64,000 nucleotides of DNA from Shewanella polaris (lineage in GTDB: Bacteria > Pseudomonadota > Gammaproteobacteria > Enterobacterales > Shewanellaceae): assembly GCF_006385555.1 (NCBI RefSeq), contig NZ_CP041036.1, positions 1,426,001-1,490,000 on the forward strand, in the 5' to 3' direction. Of this stretch, positions 8,398 through 19,525 are shown piece by piece. Made by a program: the position numbers and the translations under genes. The first letter of the stretch is position 1. Each line of letters starts with the position of its first letter. The notes under the pieces were generated by a model. It saw only the letters and a program-made list of their open reading frames with translations, was not told the DNA's origin and did not search any database.

Positions 8398-9639
8398 ATG
8401 AATCAAAAAACATCACTGTTAGCTCGTATCGCTAGCGGTAGCCTTGTGCTACAGATTATCAGCGGAATTATTTTGGGCGTGGTCCTGGCAAGTATTTCCA
8501 CAACTGGGGCTAATAATGTGGCCTTTTTAGGCTCTCTTTTTGTAGGAGCGCTAAAAGCTATAGCACCGATCCTGGTTTTTGTTTTGGTAGCATCATCGAT
8601 TGCCAATCAAAAGAAAAATAGTCAAACCAATATGCGCCCAATTATTGCTCTATATCTATTGGGAACCTTTGCGGCAGCATTAACTGCTGTATTATTCAGT
8701 TTTGCATTTCCAACTACTTTATTGTTAACCACTGGTATTGAAGGCTCAAATCCTCCTCAAGGGATTAGCGAAGTCATTAATACCTTATTATTTAAAATTG
8801 TCGATAATCCTGTTAACGCATTATTAACCGGCAATTATATTGGTATTTTAGTTTGGGGTGCAGGATTAGGTATAACCATGCATCATGCGAGTGACAGTAC
8901 TAAACGGATGCTTTCTGATGTCAGTGATGCGGTATCTAACATTGTCCGTTTTGTCATCCGTCTTGCGCCAATTGGTATTTTCGGTTTAGTGGCTGCGACA
9001 TTTGCTGAAACTGGTTTTGAAGCAATAGCCGGTTACGGCCAACTATTAATGGTACTTGTTGGCTCCATGCTATTTATTGCGTTGGTTGTTAACCCTATTA
9101 TTGTTTATGTCAAAATTAAACGTAACCCTTATCCATTAGTATTTAAGTGTCTACGTGAGAGTGGAGTGACAGCATTTTTTACTCGTTCAAGTGCTGCTAA
9201 TATTCCGGTCAACATGGCTTTGTGTGAAGAACTAAAACTGCATAAAGACACTTATTCTGTCTCAATTCCATTAGGTGCCACGATTAATATGGGCGGTGCC
9301 GCTATTACCATTACGGTATTGACCTTAGCCGCAGCCCATACTTTGGGTATTCAAATAGACTTTTTGACGGCATTATTATTGAGTGTCATCGCATCTATTT
9401 CTGCTTGTGGTGCCTCTGGTGTTGCTGGTGGGTCGCTACTATTAATTCCATTAGCATGTAGTTTGTTTGGTATTTCTAATGATATTGCCATGCAAGTTGT
9501 CGCTGTTGGCTTTATTATTGGTGTGATTCAAGATTCAGCTGAAACGGCGCTTAACAGCTCAACTGATGTGATCTTTACTGCTGCAGCATGTGAAGCGGCT
9601 GAAGTTAAAGAGGCAAAGCAAGCCGCTCAAGTCAGTTAA
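8398..9639 (+). CDS. sstT: Serine/threonine:sodium symporter SstT
   Basis: The 413-residue inner-membrane protein belongs to the dicarboxylate/amino acid:cation symporter family and takes up serine and threonine with Na+. It has many hydrophobic segments, the family's serine-rich hairpin ([11 protein letters not shown]), the glycine-rich [10 protein letters not shown] segment of TM7 and a second hairpin ([14 protein letters not shown]). The length matches the family. It is a single gene with its own leader hairpin and a shared downstream terminator. Confidence 0.95.
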   Translation: MNQKTSLLARIASGSLVLQIISGIILGVVLASISTTGANNVAFLGSLFVGALKAIAPILVFVLVASSIANQKKNSQTNMRPIIALYLLGTFAAALTAVLFSFAFPTTLLLTTGIEGSNPPQGISEVINTLLFKIVDNPVNALLTGNYIGILVWGAGLGITMHHASDSTKRMLSDVSDAVSNIVRFVIRLAPIGIFGLVAATFAETGFEAIAGYGQLLMVLVGSMLFIALVVNPIIVYVKIKRNPYPLVFKCLRESGVTAFFTRSSAANIPVNMALCEELKLHKDTYSVSIPLGATINMGGAAITITVLTLAAAHTLGIQIDFLTALLLSVIASISACGASGVAGGSLLLIPLACSLFGISNDIAMQVVAVGFIIGVIQDSAETALNSSTDVIFTAAACEAAEVKEAKQAAQVS

Positions 9640-9861
9640 TATTGTATGTGACCTCAGCTCGGGATAATAAACAGTTATCAAACAGTCCTTTGTCTTGCTA
9701 CCTTTGTTGTATCAACTTGCAATAGGCTAGCTATTGAGGCGTCAATACGTCTTATTAACAAAACAAATGACAAGTTTGAAATGAAAGAGGCCAAATGTTG
9801 TTATTTTAGCTTACTTATCCTATGTATTAACCCGAGTTGAGGTTATGTATATTCATTAAAA

Positions 9862-9893
9862 AATACCGACGCAATTGTGTCGGTATTTTTTTG
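9862..9893. terminator. Bidirectional terminator between sstT and rluA
   Basis: The 9-bp stem AATACCGAC/GTCGGTATT with an 8-nt loop is flanked by A-runs on the left and T-runs on the right. It can therefore end transcripts of both convergent genes. It lies about 220 bp after sstT and 28 bp after the end of rluA. Confidence 0.9.
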
Positions 9894-9920
9894 TCTAATT
9901 GGGTATAAATTGTCGTGGTA

Positions 9921-10574
9921 TTAAAACGGATGCTGACTAAAAAAGGTCATTTCGACTTGGCTGTAAGGGTGGGTAATTGTGAGTGATTGCGCATGTAGGT
10001 TTAAGCGTTTACTGGCATTTATTGTTTCGGTATCGCCATAGAATTCATCACCTAAAATAGCGTGTCCCAGCGCAAGCATATGCACTCTAAGTTGATGGGT
10101 GCGACCTGTGTGCGGTTTAAGTTCCATCAAGGTCGACTGAACTCTATGCTCAAGCACTTGAAAGTAGGTTAGCGCTGCTTTGCCTGAGTCTGTGAGTATT
10201 TGGAATGGTGGCGAATCAGGATTTGGCCCAATGGCAAAGTTTACTTTGCCTTGTTGCTCGCTGACATGGCCCATGACTTCAGCAATATATATTTTTTTAG
10301 CTTGGCGGTTTTGAAATTGTATTTTTAAATGCGATTCTGCTTTTTTGGTTCGAGCAAAAATTAAGATGCCTGAAGTGTCACAATCTAAGCGATGGATGAG
10401 AATAGCTTCTGGATAGCATCGTTGTAAACGGGTTATTGCCGTATCGTGTGTATCAGGTGATCGCCCAGGATTTGATAACAAACCTGAAGGTTTATTGATG
10501 ACGATAATGTCACGGTCTTTATAGCGTATGTCCAACCATGGAATGGACGGCGGCTGATAAGTAAAGATGTGCAT
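9921..10574 (-). CDS. rluA: Pseudouridine synthase RluA (23S rRNA / tRNA)
   Basis: The 217-residue protein is close to the usual RluA length and lacks the S4 domain of the RluC/RluD type. The active-site motif is IHRLDCDTSG, with the catalytic Asp in HRLD. The later motifs KPHTGRTHQLRVHMLALGH and ILGDEFYG are typical. RluA converts U746 in 23S rRNA and U32 in some tRNAs to pseudouridine. The opening segment up to INKPSGLLSNPGR resembles RluA rather than the larger paralogues. Confidence 0.9.
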   Translation of the reverse strand: MHIFTYQPPSIPWLDIRYKDRDIIVINKPSGLLSNPGRSPDTHDTAITRLQRCYPEAILIHRLDCDTSGILIFARTKKAESHLKIQFQNRQAKKIYIAEVMGHVSEQQGKVNFAIGPNPDSPPFQILTDSGKAALTYFQVLEHRVQSTLMELKPHTGRTHQLRVHMLALGHAILGDEFYGDTETINASKRLNLHAQSLTITHPYSQVEMTFFSQHPF

Positions 10575-10708
10575 TATAGGGCGTTCTCTCTTATAGGACG
10601 GAATCAGTTATTCATGATGCAAAAATTAATGTTGCGAATACTAACAAAATTTTGCAGATAACGAAAAAACAATTACCCATTTGCATAAGGTATTTTGTGA
10701 AATTTGCT

Positions 10709-11299
10709 TTACCACCTTGCTAACCATAATCGAAGTGACATTCCCCAACTACTGGTTATCCCAGAGGTTACAAATCGAATATTATTTTCAGTATCAACAA
10801 TATAAATAGCAGGTAAGGCCATTGCGCCCCATTGTTGGCTCAATGATATTGTTTGAGGCTGATTTTGTTGGTTGATTACATCAAAGTGATAATGATGTTG
10901 TTGCATAAAAGTATTAATGCCTGCATCGGTACCAGAGGCTACTGCAATGGAAACTACTTGATAATCTTGCTTTAGGTTAACCGAGTCCACCATTGGCGAG
11001 GTGACGCTGCATACTGGACACCAAGTACCCCAAAAATAAACTAAGGTGGGTTTATGAGAATTTGTTTGCCATTTTGCATGTTGTTGAGCGCCAGTTGCTG
11101 TTGAGGTAAATAATGAAATTGGCTTCTGAGTAATCGAATGTGCGTTAATTGGAGTGGCAACACCTGTTTTCATATCTCGCTGTAAATAACTCGCAATGGC
11201 AAATAATATAACGCCAATAAGTATGATATCGCGTAAGCTGGTTAACCAAAAACGTCTGGATTTTAGTTTGAACTGTAGGTTAATAAACCATGGCGCCAT
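10709..11299 (-). CDS. Membrane-anchored thioredoxin-like protein (ScsD/TlpA type)
   Basis: The 196-residue protein has one N-terminal membrane anchor (about residues 22-40, DIILIGVILFAIASYL) and a periplasmic thioredoxin fold with the redox motif WCPVC near residue 93. A cis-proline is present in ALPAIYIVD. Proteins of this type transfer disulfides or electrons in the periplasm, some in copper tolerance or cytochrome assembly. No partner membrane reductase gene is adjacent, so the direction of electron flow is unknown. acpH lies upstream on the same strand, 29 bp away. Confidence 0.82.
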   Translation of the reverse strand: MAPWFINLQFKLKSRRFWLTSLRDIILIGVILFAIASYLQRDMKTGVATPINAHSITQKPISLFTSTATGAQQHAKWQTNSHKPTLVYFWGTWCPVCSVTSPMVDSVNLKQDYQVVSIAVASGTDAGINTFMQQHHYHFDVINQQNQPQTISLSQQWGAMALPAIYIVDTENNIRFVTSGITSSWGMSLRLWLARW

Positions 11300-11328
11300 A
11301 CTTATCTCACTCCTCTTGTTGCCTTCAA

Positions 11329-11925
11329 TTAAGGTAAATATTCTATTGGAGTTTTACGGCTATAAATTTTGCTATAGGCCATCAATTGCGGATAGAAAGT
11401 CCTAAATGCAATTTCAATATCAATATAAATCTTATCAATATCCTTAATGGCATGATCAAACAGTTCTGGTTTAGATAAACGCTTGCTCACACCTTTAATC
11501 GCTTGATTTAAGCCTTGTCTTGTTTGGTAACTATTTAACCAATCTTGTTGGATAATTTGCGGTGCAATGGCTTGTAATGTTGGAGGCAATTCCGCTGTCG
11601 CATTCAGTTGTTGATACGCTTTTTGGCAAAACTCATCTAATGGTTGGTGATGATACTCTTCCCAATAAAACGCTAAGTAATGATCGAATACCAAATCAAT
11701 TAATATCGGTGCCACACGGCGTGATGTTTTAGGAAACAGTTTCAGGAGATCGACAATAATTTCATGGCTGTCAGTAACCTGATCTATTTGACGATGAAGC
11801 CATATGCCTTGTTGTAAATGTTTTGGGTGTTGTCCTATGTTACCTTTGGCGAAATCACCCGACAAATTAGCTATTAAGTGGGTATCGCTGATGTCGGCTA
11901 AATGTAAGTGAGCTAAAAAGTTCAT
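11329..11925 (-). CDS. acpH: Acyl carrier protein phosphodiesterase AcpH
   Basis: The 198-residue protein starts with the AcpH hallmark MNFLAHLHLA and has further conserved His/Asp-rich segments (GDFAKG, LHRQID, DLVFDHYLA) consistent with a metal-dependent HD-like hydrolase. AcpH removes the 4'-phosphopantetheine group from acyl carrier protein, so it affects the holo/apo balance in fatty acid synthesis. It lies upstream of the thioredoxin-like gene and is probably transcribed with it. Confidence 0.92.
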   Translation of the reverse strand: MNFLAHLHLADISDTHLIANLSGDFAKGNIGQHPKHLQQGIWLHRQIDQVTDSHEIIVDLLKLFPKTSRRVAPILIDLVFDHYLAFYWEEYHHQPLDEFCQKAYQQLNATAELPPTLQAIAPQIIQQDWLNSYQTRQGLNQAIKGVSKRLSKPELFDHAIKDIDKIYIDIEIAFRTFYPQLMAYSKIYSRKTPIEYLP

Positions 11926-12117
11926 AAATTGTACTTCTAATTTTATTATTTTACAGTATGATACTAACCGTTTGTAACAAGACGTTACAGGGAAGTACTC
12001 GTATTTACGTAATCATAACGATTTACGTGCGAATGTCATTGAGTATTAACATTATATTGTTGCGATAGATGTAAGTACTGTTAAAGGGTATAGGATTAAT
12101 TTTAAGGATCAAGGAAG

Positions 12118-12303
12118 ATGAAAGAGTGGATTAAAAAATTATTGGGTAGGCCTGCTACACCCAAACGAAATAAAGTACATATCGACATGCGTTATGAAGA
12201 GCATTCATATAAATCACATCACAGCTTTGATTCAGTGAAGCCAAATACTATTGAATTGGACGGTATCAACATCGAGTCGATAGAACAAAAGCCGACAAAG
12301 TAA
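12118..12303 (+). CDS. Small hypothetical protein, 61 residues
   Basis: A short basic N-terminus (MKEWIKKLLGRP) is followed by a His/Ser-rich middle (EEHSYKSHHSF) and an acidic end. There is no signal peptide or membrane segment. AAGGA lies at 12110-12114, suitably placed for the ATG, which supports translation. It precedes queA by 68 bp on the same strand. I do not recognise the family. Confidence 0.65.
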   Translation: MKEWIKKLLGRPATPKRNKVHIDMRYEEHSYKSHHSFDSVKPNTIELDGINIESIEQKPTK

Positions 12304-12371
12304 TCACCAAACTTGATCTTAACCCGCAGTCGCCATAGACTAGCGGCCGTTTTTATTGTTGAGATTATACT

Positions 12372-13412
12372 ATGCGTGTTGCAGATTTTTCATTCGACCT
12401 ACCAGATGAGCTGATTGCTCGCTATCCGACAGCACAACGCAATGCTTCGCGTTTACTCACATTAAGTGGTCAAAACGGTGAACTCGCTGACAAGCACTTT
12501 ACTGATTTACTCAATATGATCAATCCTGGTGACTTGATGGTGTTTAATAACACTCGAGTTATTCCTGCGCGTTTGTTCGGCCAAAAGTCCACTGGTGGCA
12601 AGCTTGAAATTCTCGTTGAGCGCATGCTTGACGATAAGCGTATCTTAGCCCATGTTCGCAGTTCAAAATCCCCTAAAGTAGATACGCTTATTGATTTAGA
12701 TGGCGGCTATCAAATGAAAATGCTAGCGCGTCATGATGCATTATTTGAGCTTGAGTTACTGTCTGATAAAACCATATTAGAAGTACTTGAAGACGTCGGC
12801 CATATGCCACTGCCTCCTTATATTGACCGTCCGGATGAAGATGCTGATAAAGAGCGTTATCAAACGGTATATAACCAAACACCAGGGGCCGTTGCTGCTC
12901 CTACCGCAGGCTTACATTTCGATGATGCCATGCTGGCAGAGTTAAAAGCCAAGGGTGTCAATATTGCGTTTGTGACCTTGCATGTGGGAGCTGGTACGTT
13001 CCAACCAGTACGAGTCGATAATATTCTTGAGCACAAGATGCATTCAGAGTGGGCTAACGTTCCGCAAGATGTCGTTGACCTTATAGCACAAACTAAAGCC
13101 AATGGTCATCGTGTCGTTGCCGTTGGTACCACGTCAGTTCGTTCACTTGAAAGTGCAGCTCGAGCGAGTGGAGATGGTCCATTAAAAGCGTTCAGTGGCG
13201 ATACCGATATTTTTATTTACCCAGGTTATCAATTTAAAATAGTTAATGCGATGGTGACCAATTTTCATTTGCCCGAGTCAACATTAATCATGTTATTAAG
13301 TGCTTTTGCCGGTTTTGATGAGGTAATGAATGCCTATCAACACGCCATAACACAAAAATATCGCTTTTTTAGCTATGGTGATGCCATGTTTGTGACGAAA
13401 AAAGCCCCCTAA
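12372..13412 (+). CDS. queA: S-adenosylmethionine:tRNA ribosyltransferase-isomerase
   Basis: QueA transfers and rearranges the ribosyl part of AdoMet onto preQ1-modified tRNA, giving epoxyqueuosine at position 34 of GUN-anticodon tRNAs. The 346-residue protein shows the family start [11 protein letters not shown], the PTAGLHF segment, [17 protein letters not shown] ([13 protein letters not shown]) and [16 protein letters not shown]. Tgt, which acts one step earlier, follows after a small terminator-like hairpin, as in many gammaproteobacteria. Confidence 0.97.
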   Translation: MRVADFSFDLPDELIARYPTAQRNASRLLTLSGQNGELADKHFTDLLNMINPGDLMVFNNTRVIPARLFGQKSTGGKLEILVERMLDDKRILAHVRSSKSPKVDTLIDLDGGYQMKMLARHDALFELELLSDKTILEVLEDVGHMPLPPYIDRPDEDADKERYQTVYNQTPGAVAAPTAGLHFDDAMLAELKAKGVNIAFVTLHVGAGTFQPVRVDNILEHKMHSEWANVPQDVVDLIAQTKANGHRVVAVGTTSVRSLESAARASGDGPLKAFSGDTDIFIYPGYQFKIVNAMVTNFHLPESTLIMLLSAFAGFDEVMNAYQHAITQKYRFFSYGDAMFVTKKAP

Positions 13413-13436
13413 GTAATCAATTTGATTTAATATACT

Positions 13437-13461
13437 CGCCCACAATAGTGGGTGTTTTTTT
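13437..13461 (+). terminator. Terminator between queA and tgt
   Basis: The stem CGCCCAC/GTGGGTG (one G-U pair) with loop AATA is followed by TTTTTTT. It lies 25 bp after the queA stop, so tgt probably has its own promoter within 13462-13554. Confidence 0.8.
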
Positions 13462-13551
13462 GATTTAATGTGTCAGTAACCTTGAAGCATTAAAATTTAC
13501 CCTCATAACTATAGAAACTAAACAAGTCAGACTGTTTATCTGGCAAGGTGA

Positions 13552-14679
<1,128 letters not shown>

Positions 14680-14704
14680 TTTTAGCTAATAAGAAGAGAG
14701 AACT

Positions 14705-15037
14705 ATGTTTATTTCAAATGCATATGCAAGTCCAATCAGTGGTGCAGCCGGTGGCGAAACCATGCAGTTAGTCTTCATGCTCGTCATGTTTGGATTAATT
14801 TTTTACTTCATGATTTTCCGTCCACAGTCAAAGCGTGTTAAAGAGCACAAAAACCTAATGGCATCGATTTCAAAAGGTGATGAAGTGTTAACTAGTGGTG
14901 GCATTCTTGGTAAAGTGACCAAAATTGGTGACGAAAGTGATTATGTATTATTAGCCATTAATGATAACAACCAAATCACGATTAAAAAGGATTATATCGC
15001 AGCGGTATTGCCTAAAGGTTCTATCCAGTCGTTATAA
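14705..15037 (+). CDS. yajC: Sec translocon accessory protein YajC
   Basis: A small inner-membrane partner of SecDF. The 110-residue protein has one membrane segment (about residues 22-40, [17 protein letters not shown]) followed by the family signature [13 protein letters not shown] and a cytoplasmic domain with [23 protein letters not shown] ribosome binding site precedes the ATG. It is 25 bp after tgt and 17 bp before secD. Confidence 0.96.
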   Translation: MFISNAYASPISGAAGGETMQLVFMLVMFGLIFYFMIFRPQSKRVKEHKNLMASISKGDEVLTSGGILGKVTKIGDESDYVLLAINDNNQITIKKDYIAAVLPKGSIQSL

Positions 15038-15054
15038 GCCAAGAGGGCTATTGT

Positions 15055-16905
15055 GTGTTAAATAAATACCCAATGTGGAAAAATATCATGGTGATGCTTG
15101 TCATCGCCATTGGTAGTTTTTATGCAATTCCAAATTTGTTTGGTGAAGACCATGCGGTGCAAATTGTCGCAACTCGTGGTGCAGAAGTTACGGCATCGAC
15201 TCAGACGTCTGTGGTTGATTTATTAAAGGCTCAGGGTATTGCTGTAAAGCGTGCAGAGCTTGAAAATGGTCAATTATTAGTTCGCGTGCAAAACCCAGAG
15301 CAGCAGCTGGTGGCCAAAGAGGCTATCGCTGAACTGCTTGGTCAAAAATATACCGTGGCATTGAACTTAGCACCGGCAACCCCTGAATGGCTTGAAGCTG
15401 TTGGTGGGTCGCCGATGAAATTAGGTTTAGATTTACGTGGTGGAGTTCATTTCTTAATGGAAGTGGATATGGGCGAAGCAGTCCGTAAAATGGAAGAAGC
15501 TAAAATAGCTGATTTCAGAAGCCAGCTTCGTGAAGAAAAAATTCGTTATGCTGGTATTCGTAAAACGCCAAACGGAATTGCGATTAAGTTTCGAGATGCT
15601 GAAACGGTTGACCAAGCTGAGACTTATTTAAAAACTCGCAGCAATGACATGACATACACCGATGCAAGTAGCGGTGATGAGTTTATGCTTCTTGCTACTA
15701 TGAGTGATGCTTATCTTAAGCAAATTAAGGAAGAAGCATTACAACAAAACATTACCACCATTCGTAACCGTGTAAACGAGTTGGGTGTAGCTGAGCCGGT
15801 AGTACAACGCCAAGGCGCCGAGCGTATTATTGTTGAGCTGCCCGGAGTACAAGACACTGCTCGTGCAAAAGAAATTTTAGGCGCTACGGCATCGATTGAA
15901 TTTCGTATGGTTGATGACAAAGCTGACGTAAGTGCTGCTGCAAGTGGTCGTGTCCCTCCTGGTGATGAAGTATATCAACGTCGTGAAGGCGGAATTGCAG
16001 TATTGAAGAAGGAAGTGATGCTAACGGGTGATCATATCACTGGTGCTCAACCTACTTTTGATCAATATAGCCGTCCTCAGGTCGCTATTAATCTTGATTC
16101 AAAAGGCGGCTCAATATTCTCTAACGTCACCAAAGATAATATCGGTAAACCAATGGCAACATTGTTTATCGAATATAAAGATAGCGGTACACGCAATCCT
16201 GATGGCACAGTGAAAATGACTCGGATTGAAGAAGTTATTTCTGTTGCAACTATCCAAGCTCGTTTAGGCCGTAACTTTGTGATTACCGGTCTAGAACACA
16301 CTGAAGCACAAAGCTTAGCGTTACTGTTACGTGCGGGTGCGTTGATTGCGCCAGTAACGATTGTTGAAGAAAGAACCATTGGTCCAAGCCTAGGTGCTGA
16401 AAACATTCAAAACGGTGTTCAAGCGATGGTTTGGGGTATGGTTGTCGTATTAATCTTCATGATGATTTATTACCGTGCATTTGGTTTTATTGCCAATCTT
16501 GCATTGATGGCTAACCTCATCATGGTTGTTGGTGTGATGTCTATGATCCCAGGTGCGGTGTTAACCTTACCGGGTATTGCCGGCATGGTGCTAACAGTGG
16601 GTATGGCTGTTGATGGTAACGTGCTTATTTTTGAGCGTATTCGCGAAGAGCTACTTGCTGGTCGCAGCGTTCAACAAGCTATCCATGAAGGTTATGGTAA
16701 TGCGTTTTCAACGATTGCCGATGCTAACATCACCACCTTTATGACCGCGTTAATTTTATTTGCTGTCGGTACCGGTGCGGTGAAAGGCTTTGCTGTTACC
16801 TTAATGATAGGTATCGCGACTTCGATGTTTACAGCCATAGTTGGCACTCGCTCAATCGTGAATGCGGTTTGGGGTGGTAAGCGCGTTAAGTCTTTGTCTA
16901 TCTAA
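15055..16905 (+). CDS. secD: Protein translocase subunit SecD
   Basis: SecD works with SecF in the inner membrane and uses the proton motive force to pull exported proteins to the periplasmic side. The 616-residue protein has an N-terminal membrane segment, the D1 motif [16 protein letters not shown], a large periplasmic domain, and five C-terminal membrane segments with [18 protein letters not shown]. The start is GTG at 15055, with AAGAGGG 7 bp upstream; no ATG fits this ribosome binding site. Confidence 0.97.
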   Translation: MLNKYPMWKNIMVMLVIAIGSFYAIPNLFGEDHAVQIVATRGAEVTASTQTSVVDLLKAQGIAVKRAELENGQLLVRVQNPEQQLVAKEAIAELLGQKYTVALNLAPATPEWLEAVGGSPMKLGLDLRGGVHFLMEVDMGEAVRKMEEAKIADFRSQLREEKIRYAGIRKTPNGIAIKFRDAETVDQAETYLKTRSNDMTYTDASSGDEFMLLATMSDAYLKQIKEEALQQNITTIRNRVNELGVAEPVVQRQGAERIIVELPGVQDTARAKEILGATASIEFRMVDDKADVSAAASGRVPPGDEVYQRREGGIAVLKKEVMLTGDHITGAQPTFDQYSRPQVAINLDSKGGSIFSNVTKDNIGKPMATLFIEYKDSGTRNPDGTVKMTRIEEVISVATIQARLGRNFVITGLEHTEAQSLALLLRAGALIAPVTIVEERTIGPSLGAENIQNGVQAMVWGMVVVLIFMMIYYRAFGFIANLALMANLIMVVGVMSMIPGAVLTLPGIAGMVLTVGMAVDGNVLIFERIREELLAGRSVQQAIHEGYGNAFSTIADANITTFMTALILFAVGTGAVKGFAVTLMIGIATSMFTAIVGTRSIVNAVWGGKRVKSLSI

Positions 16906-16919
16906 GGGAGAAGTTGAAT

Positions 16920-17867
16920 ATGTTGCAGATATTTTCAGTAAAGAACACCGTCGACTTCCTTCGTCATGCACTTCCTATTAGTGTTATGTCGTTGATCTTA
17001 GTTATTGCTTCTTTTGTGTCGTTAGGCGTCCAAGGTATTAACTGGGGATTAGACTTTACCGGTGGTACGGTTGTTGAAATGGAGTTTTCAGCTCCAGTCG
17101 ACTTAAATGCTTTACGTGCAACAATGACGACAGATGAAGCAGAAGGTGCAGTGGTACAGAACTTTGGTTCAAGCCGCGACATTTTAGTTCGTCTACCCGT
17201 CAGAAATGAGCTAAAAAGCGATGTGCAGGTTGCGGCAGTATTAACTGCAGCCCAGTCAATTGATTCAGGCGTGATTCAAAAACGTGTTGAATTTGTTGGG
17301 CCACAAGTTGGTAAGGAATTAGCTGAGCAGGGTGGCTTAGCGGTTATTGTTGCCTTAATTTGTATTCTTATCTATGTATCCTTTCGTTTTGAATGGCGCT
17401 TAGCTGCAGGTTCTGTTGCCGCGTTAGCACATGACGTTATTGTAACCTTAGGGGTATTTTCGGTATTACAGCTTGAGTTTGACTTGACCGTATTGGCAGG
17501 TTTATTAACGGTTGTGGGTTACTCACTTAACGATACTATCGTAGTGTATGACCGTATCCGTGAAAACTTCCTTAAAATGCGTAAAGCTACTCCAGTAGAG
17601 ATTGTAAATACCTCAATCACTCAGACTATGAGTCGTACTGTTATTACCACAGGTACTACATTAATTACCGTTATAGCGCTGTTTTTAAAAGGCGGCACAA
17701 TGATCCATGGCTTTGCAACTGCATTGTTATTAGGTATTTTTGTTGGTACATACTCATCGATTTATGTGGCAAGTTATTTAGCCATTAAATTGGGTATTAA
17801 CCGTGAGCATATGTTACCGGTAGAGATTGAGAAAGAAGGTGCAGATCAACCTTCAATGATGCCTTAA
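16920..17867 (+). CDS. secF: Protein translocase subunit SecF
   Basis: The partner of SecD in the inner-membrane translocase. It has an N-terminal membrane segment, the motif WGLDFTGGTVVEM and C-terminal membrane segments with GYSLNDTIVVYDRIRENF. ATG at 16920 is chosen because AAGGGAG at 16904-16910 is 9 bp before it. A TTG at 16914 is too close to that site. A strong terminator follows, so secF ends the operon. Confidence 0.96.
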   Translation: MLQIFSVKNTVDFLRHALPISVMSLILVIASFVSLGVQGINWGLDFTGGTVVEMEFSAPVDLNALRATMTTDEAEGAVVQNFGSSRDILVRLPVRNELKSDVQVAAVLTAAQSIDSGVIQKRVEFVGPQVGKELAEQGGLAVIVALICILIYVSFRFEWRLAAGSVAALAHDVIVTLGVFSVLQLEFDLTVLAGLLTVVGYSLNDTIVVYDRIRENFLKMRKATPVEIVNTSITQTMSRTVITTGTTLITVIALFLKGGTMIHGFATALLLGIFVGTYSSIYVASYLAIKLGINREHMLPVEIEKEGADQPSMMP

Positions 17868-17900
17868 TAGGTATTATTAATCTTAATCACTAAAAAGAAA

Positions 17901-17925
17901 CCCCAGCTTGCTGGGGTTTTTTTTT
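17901..17925 (+). terminator. Terminator of the yajC-secD-secF operon
   Basis: The stem CCCCAG/CTGGGG with loop CTTG is followed by nine T residues, 33 bp after the secF stop. This is a classical strong intrinsic terminator. Confidence 0.95.
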
Positions 17926-17929
17926 ATGG

Positions 17930-18142
17930 CTAAGTTAACTTCTTTTGTTCTGCTAAATGCACTTCACAGGCAGCAATTAACGTTTTGTACCATTGAGTTT
18001 GTGGATCGATTATCAGAGCTTCCCATCCATCACTGCCGAGTATTTCAATAGCGTTTAAAATCAGTGAAGTTAACGTCATAGTGCCAGACACTCTAAATGT
18101 ACCTACATTCGTCTCCAAACGAGAAATAGTTATCTTAGTCAT
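17930..18142 (-). CDS. Small hypothetical protein, 70 residues
   Basis: No known domain is recognised. The sequence (MTKITISRLETNVGTFRVSG...) looks like a small soluble mixed alpha/beta protein with no signal peptide. Its ATG lies inside the last codons of the upstream DUF3224 gene (8-bp overlap), so translation is probably coupled. The N-termini of the two proteins are alike (MTKI-I/V-). Confidence 0.6.
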   Translation of the reverse strand: MTKITISRLETNVGTFRVSGTMTLTSLILNAIEILGSDGWEALIIDPQTQWYKTLIAACEVHLAEQKKLT

Positions 18143-18536
18143 GATCTAAGGTAATGAGGTATTCAGCTTGGCCGTTTTCAGTTGATGTAAACTCACCGTG
18201 ACCAATAAATTGATGCAAGTTTTCGGTACCCGAGTCAGCGATTATATTGAACTGGCTTTGGGCAACACCTTGTGAAAATACCCCATTATGTTGTAACACT
18301 ATGGTGCCAGCTATTTCTGGCGTGTTTATGGTTAAGTACTCCATTCCAACAAATACCGCAGCCTCCCCATTTTGATATGACATTACATAGCGAATTTGAG
18401 CTGAACCATTGATATCACCAGAATAAGTTTGAGTAATTTCAGCAATGGTTTGTTTGCTGTTATTGTCGTGTTCAGCATAAGTCGATTCATTCCAAGCTGT
18501 GATTTGAAATACACCTTTTAAGACTATTTTTGTCAT
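18135..18536 (-). CDS. DUF3224 family protein
   Basis: The 133-residue protein matches the DUF3224 pattern: GVFQITAWNE start, a TQTYSGDINGSAQIRYVMSY middle, and IVLQHNGVFSQG with a C-terminal GHGEF. The family is thought to form a small beta-barrel related to allene oxide cyclase; its function is unknown. No signal peptide is seen. It overlaps the 70-residue gene by 8 bp and is transcribed towards secF. Confidence 0.8.
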   Translation of the reverse strand: MTKIVLKGVFQITAWNESTYAEHDNNSKQTIAEITQTYSGDINGSAQIRYVMSYQNGEAAVFVGMEYLTINTPEIAGTIVLQHNGVFSQGVAQSQFNIIADSGTENLHQFIGHGEFTSTENGQAEYLITLDHD

Positions 18537-18701
18537 GTAGAAACCCGCTTATAATGTTATTAAATGCGAATAGCTTGTATATAGTTAACATAACCATTGT
18601 CTATGGCAAATGTCCAACTTATAAACAAGACTCGACAGATTTTGATAGAGGAAGTAGGATAAAACAAATTTGCCAGCAAGAGCAATGCAGTAGGATAACG
18701 C

Positions 18702-19022
18702 ATGGAACAACGAAAAGTATTATTGGCCGGTGGTAATCTACTGCAGGCTCACACATGGAAAGGGTTACTTGAAACCAGTGGCATTGAAGTTGATCTTAAA
18801 GGCGAGGCACTCATTGGTGGTGTCGGCGGTTTGCCTATAGAAATGCAGACGGTCGAGTTATGGGTAGCAAATAATCAACTTGTCGCTGCGCAAACGTTAC
18901 TTGATGCACTCGATATCGAGCAACCTCAATGGCAATGTGTTCAATGCCATGAAATTAACGAAGGAAGTTTTGAATTGTGTTGGCAATGCAGTTCCCCAAA
19001 AAGTGAAATGCATAATGAATAA
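18702..19022 (+). CDS. DUF2007 protein with C-terminal zinc ribbon
   Basis: Residues 1-70 fit the DUF2007 fold (small PII-like, often called putative signal-transducing protein), with AHTWKGLLETSGIEVDLKGE typical of the family. The C-terminus has two CxxC pairs (WQCVQCHE and ELCWQCSS) that probably bind zinc. The function is unknown. It is a single + strand gene of 106 residues. Confidence 0.8.
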   Translation: MEQRKVLLAGGNLLQAHTWKGLLETSGIEVDLKGEALIGGVGGLPIEMQTVELWVANNQLVAAQTLLDALDIEQPQWQCVQCHEINEGSFELCWQCSSPKSEMHNE

Positions 19023-19157
19023 GCACTTGGATAAGATCGTTTTTAGTCAACCAGTGTGAGCATATAAATAATTTTGTGAAACCACTTTTAAGTTTATGAC
19101 GTATTGGATACTTAATGTGTCACGGATGAGTGACGTTACCTATCTTAAGGAAGTATT

Positions 19158-19517
19158 ATGCAAGCATCACCAGCATTCGCTAGTTTGGTTGATTCTGTTT
19201 TACCCCATGTAACTTTGTTAACGATTGAACAATATCAACAACAAGATCAATGGCAATTAATTGATGTACGAGAAGATAGCGAGTGGTTACAAGGACATTT
19301 ACCTAATGCAAAACACCTCAGTCGTGGCATTATTGAACGTGATATAGAGCATCGTTTCCCAGATAAAAATACCCCAATATTACTTTATTGTGGAGCAGGT
19401 CAACGTGCAGCATTATCTGCCTATAACTTACAGCTTATGGGTTATACGCAAGTTGCCTCAATGATTGGTGGTTACCGTGCATGGATACAACATCAATTCC
19501 CTATCGTTGAAGACTGA
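19158..19517 (+). CDS. Rhodanese-like sulfurtransferase, cytoplasmic
   Basis: The 119-residue single-domain rhodanese has DVREDSEWLQGHLPNA and the active-site loop CGAGQRA (Cys near residue 84), which would carry a persulfide. No signal peptide is seen. The siroheme-synthase-like gene starts 8 bp downstream, and this pairing suggests a link to sulfite/sulfide or siroheme metabolism. That link is inferred. Confidence 0.87.
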   Translation: MQASPAFASLVDSVLPHVTLLTIEQYQQQDQWQLIDVREDSEWLQGHLPNAKHLSRGIIERDIEHRFPDKNTPILLYCGAGQRAALSAYNLQLMGYTQVASMIGGYRAWIQHQFPIVED

Positions 19518-19525
19518 GTAGGTTA

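Noticed and set aside
18530..18736. 68-codon + strand ORF overlapping the DUF2007 gene start
   Set aside because: It overlaps two better genes, has no ribosome binding site, and its residues look random.
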